Assembly: GCA_964017185.1 (NCBI GenBank)
Contig: OZ024871.1
Location: forward strand, 3,921,472 to 3,985,471
From: Rugalucina vietnamica
Taxonomy: Eukaryota; Mollusca; Bivalvia; Lucinida; Lucinidae
Length of the DNA: 64,000 bases
Direction: 5' to 3'
Numbering within the stretch: position 1 is the stretch's first letter; each line of letters begins with the position of its first letter. The notes below the pieces were generated by a model. The model did not search any database. It saw only the letters and a program-made list of their open reading frames with translations, and had not been told where the DNA came from. Below are positions 21,300-31,860 of the stretch, one piece after another. The position numbers were made by a program, and so were the translations under genes.

Positions 21300-22937
21300 T
21301 TTACCGCCTAAGCCCAAATCGTCTTTTAGGCATTTGAAGCAGACGGGGCCGCAAACAAAGTTGTTGTTGTTTGTAGGCTTCACTATATTAACACCTTAAA
21401 ACAGGAGCTTGATGGTACCAGGGCTTATCAGGAGACAGATACTGATGAAATGTCTGTGGTTAATGCTCACTTAAATGAATTACCTGTTAAGTTTTCTGTT
21501 TGTGTCAATGAAGGCCAAGACAAACTTCCTACGATGTATTGGTTACCTAAGCTTCACAAAAGACCATTTATTGCTAATTCTAGTTCTTGTACTACCACTG
21601 AACTTTCTAAATTATTAACTTCCTGTCTTACTGCTATCAAAGCTCATGCCATACGATACTGTGAGACGGTGTTTGAAACTTCAAATAAAAATTGGTTTTG
21701 GTCAATAAAACATTCTGGCGAGGTGCTCAGTAAATTGAAGTGTAGAGGGTTCCGTGCGACGAGCTTGTCCACATACGATTTTTCTACTCTGTATACCACA
21801 TTGTCACATAATCTGATTAAAGAAAATTACTCCATTTGATAGAGTGGACATTCAAAAGAGCATTAAAACTATGGCTCACTTTATTTGGCCTGAAATGATA
21901 GAAAAGCATTTTTCACTTCCTCTGACCAAAGTCGATATACACTTTGATCATGTCAGAATGTATGCGATACCTTATCCTATCTCCTGGATAATATTTATAT
22001 TAGATTTGGGACCAGGTTATAAAGACAAATTGTTGGAATCCCGATTGGTACCAATGGCGCCCCTCTCGTAGCTGATCTATTTTCATACTGCTACGAAAGA
22101 GACTTCATGGATTCTCTAAACCATGATAATCAAGCTGATGTTATCGAGGCCTTTAATTCGACTTCTAATTCGACTTTTTTTCCCACCTCGGTTTTTAGAG
22201 TGGGAATCTTTTTCTGATTGCGCCTTTTCCTGATCTTTGCCTACTTGTACCTTTTTCTAGGTACCTCGATGACCTTTTGAACACTGACAATCCTTATTTT
22301 GAAGACATGGTCAAACAAATTTATCCCCCTGAACTACAGTTGAATAAAGCAAACAACACAGATACCGAAGCCCCATTTTTAGACTTACATCTTTCTATTG
22401 CAAATGGATTCGTTTCTTCTAAAATTTATAATAAACGTGACGATTTTGATTTTGATATAGTAAACTTTCCGGTTTTGGATGGTGACGTTCCTCGTCGTGC
22501 TTCATATGGCGTATACATTTCACAACTTATTAGGTTTGCTAGAGTCTGCAATCATGTTGCGGACTTCAATGCACGAAATAAATGTTTAACAGCCATACTT
22601 CTTCAGCAGGGCTATACGTATCATAAACTTCGAAAATACTTTTCTTAATTTTATCGCAGACACCATGAACTGATTTCCAAATTTACGGGAGGGCCTTTCG
22701 GAACCAGAATTTAATGGTGACTTTGTTTACAAATTTAAGAAACTTATTGAAAGGAATGATTTTTTTTTCAATTCAGAAAAAATCATTACTCGTTACAGAC
22801 GTATATGATATAACTTAAATGTTATGCGACAGTCTGCATGCTTAGTTTTTAACCCAATAACGGTTGATAACTATGCTGCCTTCGTTAATTGCACGCCGGT
22901 TGGTCGGGCGTCAGACTCTATGATGGCCCCGACCTAA
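21300..22937 (+). pseudogene. PLE reverse transcriptase (3' part of the interrupted PLE)
   Basis: From 21303 the frame gives PPKPKSSFRHLK, then HYINTLKQELDGTRAYQETD, LPTMYWLPKLHKRPF, IANSSSCTTTELSKLLTSCL and LSTYDFSTLYTTL (RT core; DFSTLYT is motif A). After a frameshift come GIPIGTNGAPLVADLF (motif B) and YCYERDFMDSLNHDNQADVI. The catalytic motif RYLDDLLN is intact at about 22261, after a tail insertion (22172-22257). The thumb follows (EAPFLDLHLSIANGFVSSKI, IYNKRDDFDFDIVNF). A stop occurs at 22646. The C-terminus CTPVGRASDSMMAPT ends at 22937. Frameshifts and stops make it inactive. Confidence 0.93.
22172..22257 (+). mobile_element. PLE 3'-tail fragment (about 85 bp) inserted in a PLE RT reading frame
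   Basis: Between TTCGACTTCT and AGGTACCTCGATGACC sits TTTTTTCCCACCTCGG, TTTTTAGAGTGGGAATC, GATTGCGCCTTTTCCTGATC and TTGCCTACTTGTACC, exactly the terminal tail of the family. The uninterrupted junction is visible at 15785 and, on the other strand, near 35720. A short repeat (AATTCGACTT twice at about 22152 and 22163) flanks the left side. Confidence 0.88.
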
Positions 22938-23888
22938 AGCTATTCATTTTAGTTGGTTGGGGCCGGAGCTTCTTGTCTGTTGCTTGGTCCACCGGGGCTC
23001 AACTGGTGGTTTTCTTTTGCTCCGGAGTTAGTAAGTTATTGGGCGCCCAGGGATCTCCGTCGTCGGGCAGCTTACTAATTCTGTGAGTCCTCGTTTTTGA
23101 TTCATCATGGAATATATCATGATTTATTTGTTTGTCCATGATGATCCATTGACTAGTTAGAGATTCACTGCGAGGACCGAACAACTAACTAAATGTTATG
23201 AACCACTGCAGAAGCTGAGGGTGAAGTTAGGATCCTGTAAAACCGGTTTAAGCCCCCCCCCCCCCCCAGTTATTTATAACTGACCGTTCCAAGGCGGTAC
23301 TGCTGTTGTGGTTCACATTTATCCAATTTATTCTAATTATAAGTTTCATGTTGCATGACTTTGTGGCCACCCGAATATAATTTGGCTGTTCACTTAGCCC
23401 TCTGCATTTTACTTGTTCTGTCCAAGCTAACACTGTGACCACCTTATTTCAATACCTGCTCACCCTGCCTTCCGTTATACATGTTTCATGTTGGTACATA
23501 TATCATGTATTTTCTTGACTTGATTTACCTTATTTCTTGTTTATATTTGTGTATAAATGAACCACTGCAGAAGCTGAGGGCGAGGTTAGGGTCCTGTAAA
23601 ATCGGTTTAAGCCCGCCAGTAATTTTATATTACTGATCGTTCCAAGGCGATACTTCTGTGGTGGTTCTTATTGTTTTATGTCTTGGTGTTTAATTTTTGT
23701 ATCAAATTTTAGTTAAGTTTAGGTAACTGAGTGGCCACTTATTGGGAAATAGCTGCTCATTCGGCTTACTATATGTATTTATGGTCTTAGTACCTTATTG
23801 TTAGTTTGTTTTTTTCCCGCCTTGGTTTTTGGAGTGGGAATCTTTCTGATTGCGCCTTTTCCTGATCGTTGCCTACTTGTACCTTTTT
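22938..23888 (+). mobile_element. PLE 3' UTR, partly duplicated, with a 240-bp intervening segment
   Basis: The 3' UTR runs from the stop codon through GGTTGGGGCCGGAGCTTCTT, GCAGCTTACTAATTCTGTGA and AACCACTGCAGAAGCTGAGG to a C15 run at 23253-23267. Matching stops near 23305. Foreign sequence fills about 23310-23553. Then AACCACTGCAGAAGCTGAGG restarts at 23558 and goes to the tail at 23888. The roughly 110 bp at 23198-23308 are thus repeated at 23556-23668, either as a nested truncated copy or as a duplication. Confidence 0.85.
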
Positions 23889-24229
23889 GAACATTGACAA
23901 TCCTTATTTTGAAAATATGGTCAATCAAATTGATCCATATAAAGCCAATACCATAGATACCTAATCCCAGTTTTTCGATTTGCAGCTTTCTATTTCAAAT
24001 GTATTTGTTTCTTCTAAAATTTACGATAAGCGCGATGATTTAGTCAATATTCCATTTTTGGATAGTGACGTTCCTCGCCAGGCTTCTCATGGCGTTTACG
24101 TTTCGCAACTTTATTGGGTTTGCTAGAGTAAGTAATGATGTTACGGACTTCAACGCGAGAAAATAAATGTTTAACAACCAAACTCCCCCAGCAAGGCTAT
24201 CGGTATTATAAACCTCGATAAAACATTTT

Positions 24230-25564
24230 AGCTCACCTGAGCCGAAGGCTCACAAGGTGAGCTTATAGGATGGTCATGATCCGTCGTCCGTCCGTCCGTC
24301 GTCGTCCGTCCGCAATTTCAAAGATCTTCTCCTCTGAAACCACTGGGCCAATCAAAGCCAAACTTCATGTGGAGCATCCTTAGGAAGGGGGAACGAAAGT
24401 TTATATAAATGTTCCAGGTCACATGACCAAGATGGCCCCCATGCCCATATATGGTAAAAACCATAAAAATCTTCTTCTCTGGAACCGGTGGACCAATTAC
24501 AATGAAACTAGGTATGTAGATTTGGGGACTCTGGCCCATCATAATTTATATAAATCATGACCTTGGGTTGATCTTGACCTATTTTACAGCAAGCTCAATT
24601 TTGGTTACATAGGCTTTCCAATGGAAAAAAGTGAAAACATTGAATTTTTCAGGAAGTTTTGTAACCTGTGACCTGAAAGTTGGTGTATACAGATAACATG
24701 TTGAGCTTATGAAGTGATGTAAATATTAAAGGTCAATGTCATTTTTTGACCTTGGCCAAAGGTCATTCACAAATTAAATGTTAAACTTAATTTTCTCAGT
24801 AACCGCTCAACCAATCAAAGCCAAATTTTATATGTAGAATTCTTAGGATGAGGAAATGAAATTTAATATAAATAGTCAAGGTCACATGACCAAGATGGCC
24901 GCCATGGCTATAAATAGCAAAAACCTTTAAAAATCTTCTTCTCTAGAACCAGAAGACCTATGATTTTGAAACCTGGCATGAAGCATCAGGGGGAGGAGCT
25001 CTACAAAGTTTGTATACATCATGACCCTGGGATGACCTTGACCTATTTTACGGCAAGGTCAACATAGGTCGCCCATGCATTTGAATATGGAAAATTTTCA
25101 AAATGTCATTTGACAGGAAAAACTTTATGGAAATAGGCAAATGGATTGAATATTTATGATTCTGAAAAAAGGACCCCAGGGACAAGTCTACCCCCATCCC
25201 GGAGCAATATACATGTATATTATCATAATATTCAAAGATTTTTTCTCTGAAACCGTTTGGCTTATCAAAGCCAAATGTCTTGTTGAGTATTCTTAGGAAG
25301 GAAAATTGAAGGTTATATAAATGGTCAAGGTCGCATGACCGAGATGTCTGCCATGGCTATAAATAGCAAAAACCATTGTAAATCTTCTTCTTCAGAACCA
25401 GAAGGCCTTTGAAACTTGGCATGAAGCATCAATGAATACAGCTCTACAAAGTTTGTATAAATCATGACCCTGGGATGGCCTTGACCTATTTTACGGCAAG
25501 GTCAGTTTAGGTTGCATATCCCAGTTCTCAGGTGAGCGTTTACAGGACCATTGGTCCTCTTGTT
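24230..25564 (+). mobile_element. AGCTCACCTGAG...GGTCCTCTTGTT element (1,335 bp)
   Basis: The left end is AGCTCACCTGAGCCGAAGGC; the right end is CTCAGGTGAGCGTTTACAGG...GGTCCTCTTGTT. The flanks ATAAAACATTTT and AAATTTTATCACAGACAC are contiguous PLE sequence in the other copies, which proves the insertion. Inside are three diverged units (about 24315-24620, 24795-25090, 25235-25512). Each contains GAAACC..TGG.CCAATCAAAG-, TCACATGACCAAGATGG- and ACCTTGACCTATTTTAC-like words. It is a common non-autonomous molluscan repeat type; no ORF. Confidence 0.9.
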
Positions 25565-26351
25565 AAATTTTATCACAGACACTCTATGAATTGATTTCCA
25601 AAGTTAATGTACAATAGGCAACGATAGGCGCCTTTTCAAGAGGGCCTTTCTAAACCAAAATTTTATGGTGAGTTGGTTTACAAACAACTTATGGGAGGGA
25701 ATATTTTTTCTTTTCAGTTTAGAAAAAAAATCATTATACACTACAAACGTACAAGATATAGCTTAAATGTGACGCGACAGTCTGCATGATTACTTTCTAA
25801 CCTAGTCATGGTCGATAACTATGCTACCTTCTCTAATTGCAGGCAGGTAGGTCGGGCGTCAGACTCTATGATGGCCCCGACTAATAGCTATTCTTTTTAG
25901 TTGATTGGGACCGGAGCTGCTTGTACGTTGTTGATCCACCGGGGTTAAATGATGTTTTATTTTTGCTCCAGATTTTCAGTGATGTTGATTTGCACCCAGA
26001 GATCTCCATCGCCAGGCAGATTATTGTATCTGTGAGTCCCATTTTTGATTTATCATTTGTGGTTATTATAATTCATTTGTTTGTCCTTGATGACCGAACA
26101 ACTAACTAAATGTGGTGATCCTCTGCAGAAGATGAGGGTGACGTTATGCGCCTGTAAAACCAGTTTAATTCCGCCCGTAATTTTATATTACTGATCGTTC
26201 CAAGGTGATACTTTTGTGGTGGTTCTAATTGTTATATGTTTTGGTGTTGAATTTTTGTGCACCTTATGAACGTTTTTATATTTTTAGTTAAGTTTGGGTT
26301 ACTGAGTGACCGCCTATTGGGAAATAGCTGCTCACTCGGTTTACGATATGT

Positions 26352-26850
26352 TATTACAAAATGCAGAAGTGTGTGGCAAAACAAGTGGCCAGAAAACAAA
26401 AGCAGTCCTACTGGGAAGTGGCATATCAAGTTAAAAATTCAAACATTAAAGAGACCAAGTTAGATGATTGACATGTTCTTAAAACATAACAGTAAATGTA
26501 GTATTTGATCTTACCATAAACACTGTCAAAGGAAGTATTGATTTTTAAGGAGGAATCTTCAAAAAATAGGTAAAAAAAACTGAATTCTATTGTGAAAATT
26601 ATTTTGTTGATGACAATGATGATTGTGAATGTGGTTGCAATGATAATGGTGATGAAAATAATGGTCTAGTTCAGTTCCGTATACTAGTTTCTTCTTACCT
26701 GTCAATTGTTTCTTTGGAAGTATTTACGGTAACAGTATAGGCAAGGTCAAAGACTACCTTTACTGTTATTCAAAGGACCTGTCAATCTCAGTAGCTTTGG
26801 CGCTCTTTCCTGTCCAGGTGTTTTGCCACACACTTCTGCATTTTGTAATA
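26352..26850. mobile_element. 499-bp MITE with perfect 30-bp TIRs
   Basis: TATTACAAAATGCAGAAGTG (TGTGGCAAAA) at 26352-26381 is inverted perfectly at 26821-26850, with two more paired bases inside. It interrupts the PLE tail: GATATGT before and TCCTAGCATAAG after correspond to the contiguous GATATGTTTTCTTAGTATAAG of other copies. The interior is AT-rich with a GATGATG-rich stretch near 26605-26660 and no transposase. Confidence 0.9.
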
Positions 26851-26922
26851 TCCTAGCATAAGTATCAGATTGTTAATTCCTTTCTGGTTGTGTCATTTCC
26901 TGATCATTGCCTACTTTGACCT

Positions 26923-27232
26923 TCATTGACTAGTTAGAGATTCACCAAGACACCGAACACATAACTAAATGTTGTGAACCACTGCAGAAGATGATGGTGA
27001 GGTTAGGTATCCGAAAAACCGGTTTAAGTCCGCCAGTATTTGTATATAACTGATCGTTCCAATGCGATACTTCTGTTGTGGTTATTATTGTGTTATGTTT
27101 TGATGTTGAATTTTGGTGCTGTTTGCACCTTATGTACGTTTTCGTATTGTTAGTAAGTTCGGGTAACTAAATGACCGCCTATTGGGAAATAGCTGCTCAC
27201 TCGGCTAACCATATGTTTTCTTAGTATAAAAA
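26923..27232 (+). mobile_element. Third PLE piece in the tandem (3' UTR only)
   Basis: Directly after the tail ...CCTACTTTGACCTT the sequence restarts at CATTGACTAGTTAGAGATTC, a mid-3' UTR position, and runs through AACCACTGCAGAAGATGATG to TTTTCTTAGTATAA. This is again a tail joined to a 5'-truncated copy. Confidence 0.82.
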
Positions 27233-27330
27233 GGTAAAAGTATGCGATGAACACCAAATGACGCATTCAGAAAGAAATTCCCACTAACAAAAACCGAAGT
27301 AAGGAAAAAAAAAACTAAATTAATAACAGT
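27229..27330 (-). mobile_element. Decayed inverted PLE tail
   Basis: AAAGGTAAAAGTATGC, GACGCATTCAGAAAGAAATT and CCCACTAACAAAAACCGAAG read as the tail on the minus strand, converging on the + strand piece just before it. The two tails therefore face each other. Confidence 0.65.
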
Positions 27331-27805
27331 AAGACAGGAAGTTTAAATAGCTGTAGGTATCTTTAAACCGGTTTAACCTTCATTGAAGCTTGTTTTCTTA
27401 TCCTTTAGGTTATTGTTTTATAATTTATGTATTTTTTAGAATAAAATAGTGTTTAAACCAAGGCAGGAAGTGATGTAACAAAGTGAAACTTCGCATGAAA
27501 CTGTTACCAGGGCAACCAAATAACATGTTCACTATTGTATACGTATATAAAGTTGACTTTGCATGTTCAATTACTCAAAAAATCTTGTTGAATTCGGTAC
27601 CTTATGTAAGTTAATTGGAAATTACATACTTAATTAGGTTTTAATCAAGTATTACAACTTAATTAAGGCGCATTCTTAATATTTAATGAACTTATGTTTA
27701 AGTTATGTTCTGTTAAGTGTCAAGTTTAGGCGATTTAGTCCTTAATCTGAATTGTTTTGGTTTTAACAGAGGGCTTCCTAGCTCGTTCATTAACTATTAT
27801 ATATC
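27331..27805. other. Unassigned AT-rich DNA
   Basis: AATTAGGTTTTAATCAAGT and TTAATTAAGGC words occur, without clear repeat structure. No gene seen. Confidence 0.35.
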
Positions 27806-28385
27806 AGCAGCGTAGCAGCCATCATTCTGAGTGAAACATAATCTCTTTATTGCGAATCATGGCATGGCGTTTAGAAGGCGTACCATTGCGTGCACTGTAT
27901 GAATAGTTGCCAATCAAATATTTCATCTCTTGAAACGTGTTTCTGCGAGAAATATCTAACACCAGGATCACGCCAATGACATTGCAAGACCGACAATGCC
28001 ATTATAAACCAGTCGTCAGAAATTAAATCTTTCTACATGTGCAAAAACGAAGGCAGGGTTAAGAATGTGCATTAAGTGGAATGTTCTTCACCTTAGTTCG
28101 TCCTCTTGAAATTGCGGTGCGTTCTTAGTGTACCCTTATTTTTGCAACCTTGATACTGATTTAAGTTAATAACCTGGTCTTTAGGAAGAATTCTCAGTGA
28201 CAAGATGCAATTACGATATGCATCTTGAGTGCTGCGACAGTTCATCGGTTAGATCAGTCTATGATTTTGTAAGGAGTCCCTGCATAATTAAATATGCCAC
28301 TTCAGACGTTATAAACCAGTCAGTTCCGTGTTCCTGCGGCACCATTCTATACAAACATTCCAAGTCCAGTGTATGTTGATATAGA
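27806..28385 (+). repeat. Segmental duplicate, copy 2 (partner 118-672)
   Basis: Same landmarks in the same order as copy 1: GTGAAACATAATCTC, GAATAGTTGCCAATCAAA, CACCAGGATCAC, AAGACCGACAATGCCATTA and TTGAGTGCTGCGACAGTTCA. Diverged by substitutions and indels. Confidence 0.75.
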
Positions 28386-29150
28386 GCCACTGATTTTCAA
28401 CTGAATGTTTCCAATGGCATATTCTGTAACTATTGTTGTACATTATTTTATATTTACATTTTTGATAGTTCTTGTTATTCCACATTAAGATATCAACACA
28501 GAAGAATGAAGAATGCAAGATTACATAGCCGACGTCGCTGGACATCTTGTCGTAGATGTCGCCCAGATCCAGTATCATAATAGGTGCCGTTTGAGAACAC
28601 GTAGACATTTTTTATCCTTCACCAAACACCGGTTTGTCTGTCTGATGTGCAAAGACAAAAACGAAGGATATATTAAAAACTAAGCGGAGCGAATCTGAAC
28701 ATTAGGAAATTATTTGTCACAGGGCTGACAGGGGAACCCGCTACAGTGGATGATAGTTTTCAATTTATTTCATATCTCTATCACAATTTGTCAGTGTGTC
28801 GTTATTCAAACAGAAATGCTCGATTTAATTTAATCATCCTTAATGTTTCTGTTGTAAAATTCTTCAAATCAATGCCGCTTCCATAAAATGTGATGTACTG
28901 CGACAATAAATTATGACTAAATGCACACGAAGCTACAAAACATGTTTTGGATAAAATGCAGCTGAAATTGAAACCCCATGCGCTATTGTGGATCTTTCTA
29001 GAAAATAGTCTATCTGTCTGCGGACATAATTTGAAAGCAAATAGGTTTTACCTATTACCGTGCATCCTAAACACACAAAACGAGTATATATGAGCTTGCA
29101 AATAAGTACCTTATGACTATTTTAAGCTGTCAACGGCACCGAGGGACATA
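28386..29150. other. Unassigned DNA
   Basis: ACACCGGTTTGTCTGTCTGA near 28627 faintly recalls the right arm of the GAGC foldback. Otherwise nothing recognised. Confidence 0.35.
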
Positions 29151-29282
29151 AGTGGTTTGCTCACTCGGCTTACGATGTGTATTCTAAGTATAAATTTAGT
29201 TTTTCCCACTTCGGTTTTTGGAGTGGGAATTTCTTTCTGTTTGCGCCTTCTTCTGATCATTGCCTACTTGTATCTTTTTACT
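29151..29282 (+). mobile_element. PLE 3' tail fragment
   Basis: GCTCACTCGGCTTACGATGT, then CCCACTTCGGTTTTTGGAGT and GATCATTGCCTACTTGTATC match the terminal part of the PLE 3' UTR. Confidence 0.82.
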
Positions 29283-29309
29283 ATTCTACCAGACTTCCTT
29301 GAAAAAACT

Positions 29310-29490
29310 GCATTACTATCCAACTGTACGTCAGGAAAACATGTCCGTGTAATGAATACCCCCTTATACCCCACTTTCATATAGTAAAACGGGTATGCAG
29401 GGGTATACCTATTTTTCTTATTTTTGCCTCGGCGAGGCGGTTCTAACGTGTACCCATAATTTATGTTTTGTGCAAAAATAAGAAAAATAG
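29310..29490 (+). repeat. Dispersed repeat (family M), relatives at 54400-54600 and 57540-57710
   Basis: CAGGAAAACATGTCCGTG, CATATAGTAAAACGGGTATG, GAGGCGGTTCTAACGTGTAC and the mirrored words CTTATTTTTGC and GCAAAAATAAGAAAAATAG define it. The copy at 57540-57710 is inverted. The partial one at 54400-54600 is direct. No coding signal. Confidence 0.65.
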
Positions 29491-29620
29491 CACAAAATTT
29501 CTACTGAAAATTTTCAATTTTTACAACTTTAAAAATCTCTGTTTATTGCATGGGCGTGTGAAGTTTTCGTAATGCAAGGGTCCATCAGGGTCCTTCTACT
29601 TGGCTGACACTTTATCACAA
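29491..29620. other. Short spacer before the next PLE
   Basis: No feature recognised. Confidence 0.3.
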
Positions 29621-30207
29621 GGTACAAGTAGGCAAAGATCAGGTAAAGGTGCAATCAGAAAAAGACTCCCACTCCAAAAACCGAGGTGGGAAAAAAACCA
29701 AACCAACAATCAGGTACTGATACCAAGAAAACATTTCGTAAGCCGAATGAGCAGCTATTTTCCCAATAGGTGGCCACTCAGTTACCTTAACTGAAAATAT
29801 GAAAACACACATAAGGCGCCAACAGCACAAAATTTCAAACACCAAGACATAAAACAAAAAGAACCACCACAGAAGTATCGACTTGGAACGATCAGTATCA
29901 CACAGTTACTGGCGGGCTTAAATCGATTTTACCTGGCCATAACCTCACCTTCAGCTTCTGTAGTGATTCATAGCATTTAGCTAGTTCTTCGGTCCTCGTG
30001 GTGAATCTCTAACTAGTCAATGAATCATCAAGAACAAACAAATAAATCAAGATAACATACTGATGAATCAAAAACCAGGACTCACAGATTCAGTAAGCTG
30101 CCCGACGATGGAGATCCCTGGGTGCCGAATAACGTACTAACAACGGAGCAAAAGAAAAACATCAGTTGGACCCCGGTGGGCCAAGCAACAGACAAGAAGC
30201 TCCTAGG
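29621..30207 (-). mobile_element. PLE 3' UTR copy
   Basis: Inverted tail at 29621 (GGTACAAGTAGGCAAAGATC), continuous 3' UTR through TCTAACTAGTCAATGAATCA and AGTAAGCTGCCCGACGATGG, and an abrupt end at AAGCTCCTAGG. It has no coding part. A related apparent ORF (30082-30393, minus) is UTR read in a chance frame. Confidence 0.88.
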
Positions 30208-30668
30208 TACAGTCTGTACCAGACGCAGATTTAGGATGTACGTATAATTTACACGGAAAGTTATCTGGTCATGACCTACAACTTCATTTTCAGGGAACAT
30301 CTTTGAAACCATTTGAATAAAACAAAAGTATAGCTCATACAATGCCTTGTACACCAATATTTTATGATAAATTGATTTAGTATGCTGATCCATAGAATAA
30401 ATTCTATATCAGTCAAGTCTGGCACTTTAAATGAATCGAATCAAAAAATCGATGATATAAGGGGTATATTTTTCATGGACATGTTTTCCTAATGAATCAT
30501 AGTTTCTAATGCCCTTTTAAAAGTCCACTATCAAACTGAGAAGTTGTTATTTTATCAGACTAAGTTAAGACGTCACGAACTTCAATTGTTTATCATTACG
30601 AAGGACGACATCATTCCACGAATGATTTTACCAGTATAAGCATTTATTGAACTAATAGTGTTGGTACT
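30208..30668. other. Unassigned DNA
   Basis: Nothing recognised. Confidence 0.3.
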
Positions 30669-30890
30669 TTGGAAGAAAATAAAATAAAAAGCGTTTTAGA
30701 AATCAACTATTATTGGCATTTCAGATACCTTCAGCAAGCAAAGAAGCGTACAAATGTAGTTTCTTTCCACAGACTATACGTAAGGGACTGGAATGACCTC
30801 CTCGATTCTCTTATCTCTTCTGCTGAACTGTCCGATGACTGTGTGTCCAAGTTCGCATCTGGACTCATTTCCCACCAACTGGTGCAGTAA
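30669..30890 (+). pseudogene. LINE reverse transcriptase C-terminal tail
   Basis: RTNVVSFHRLYVRDWNDLLD and SLISSAELSDDCVSKFASGL look like the extreme C-terminus of non-LTR retrotransposon ORF2, where YFPRTINDWNNLP-type sequence is followed by an SL..F+..L helix. It is 73 residues, ends at a stop at 30888-30890 and has no upstream RT domain. It differs from the remnant at 1868-2172. Confidence 0.65.
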
Positions 30891-31017
30891 TGTCATTTTT
30901 GCGTGTCACTAGTAAACCAATCAGATTCAGAAACCATTGACTAACAGAACTTCCTTGCGTCTACTGAAAACGATATAATAGACGAAAACTGAAGTTATAT
31001 TTTTTAATTCAGTTTTA

Positions 31018-31240
31018 CGTCCCTTTCAAGATTATTTCAGCTCATATGAGACGGGCAAATCAGTAGGTGGGGCGAAAACGGGAGAACCCCGAGAAAAACC
31101 ACCTGGCACACCCGCAAGCAGAACTTGGCTTACCTCACATGTGGCCTGTGCGGGGCTCGAACCCACACCAGACACAGCGATGAGATGATCGAGTGATTAA
31201 AAAACAGCGCTCTTAACCGCTCGGCCACGGGGGCCGCCGA
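31018..31240 (-). repeat. tRNA-derived SINE (type II tRNA head)
   Basis: Minus strand: GGCCCCCGTGGCCGAGCGGT, TAAGAGCGCTG (A box region), an extended variable region, then GTGTGGGTTCGAGCCCCGCA (B box). This is a tRNA-Leu/Ser-like head. The body includes AGGTGGTTTTTCTCGGGG, and the end is GTAAAACTGAATTAAAAAAT. CATATGAG and CATGTGAGG words lie in the body. A poly-A/T-like end supports retroposition. Confidence 0.8.
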
Positions 31241-31860
31241 AAACTGAATGTATGTTAATGAAATGTGTATGTTAATGAAATCCTTATCGCATATCAATGA
31301 AGAAATGAACTACAGCTGTAACGACAGCTAATATTTGTATCATTTATTATATAACCCCTTTAACATCTTCAGTACACTAATATACAAACATTGTTTCGCG
31401 CTTATTTGCCATTCATGTGGAATTATACTGTAGTGAAGATAACATAACACCGGTTGAAATTACAAATGACATCCCTACCTCTAGGCTTATAAGAGTTCTC
31501 TTAAATGGGCGAGCTGGCTGACAAAATCACCTCACAAAACAATCAAGAAGAAAGGAGCACTGTATCAACAGAAAGGCAACATCCATCGTTGCAGAAAGGC
31601 AAGGCAATAAAATCTCCAACCTGTGAATATTCCACGAAAAGTCGTATCAATATGATTTTTTTCATTTCTGTTTGAAATCAAAAGAATATCAAGACAAAGA
31701 GATTCAGTTTGAAGAAGTGACGAATATCGAATATTATTAGTATACTATGCATTGGTGCAAAAAACAAGGATCTACGCTTTTATATATATCACCAGAGTCA
31801 TGAGAAAATTCGTTTTCTGGTTTCTCGAAAAACTTGCATCTGTACACCCTGAGTGCATTA
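31241..31860. other. Unassigned DNA before the L array
   Basis: A tandem TGTATGTTAATGAAAT word occurs twice at about 31250-31283. Otherwise nothing. It may belong to an unrecognised part of unit L. Confidence 0.35.

Larger units (their letters stand above)
23889..26922 (+). mobile_element. Second PLE copy, head-to-tail with the first, split by two insertions
   Basis: Directly after the preceding tail (...TACTTGTACCTTTTT) the sequence continues with GAACATTGACAATCCTTATT, a mid-RT position, so two copies are joined in tandem with a 5'-truncated second copy. It is interrupted at 24230-25564 and at 26352-26850, and reaches its own tail at about 26922. Coding sequence (FFDLQLSISN-like, then KRDDLVNIPFLD) is riddled with stops and small deletions. 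Confidence 0.87.
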
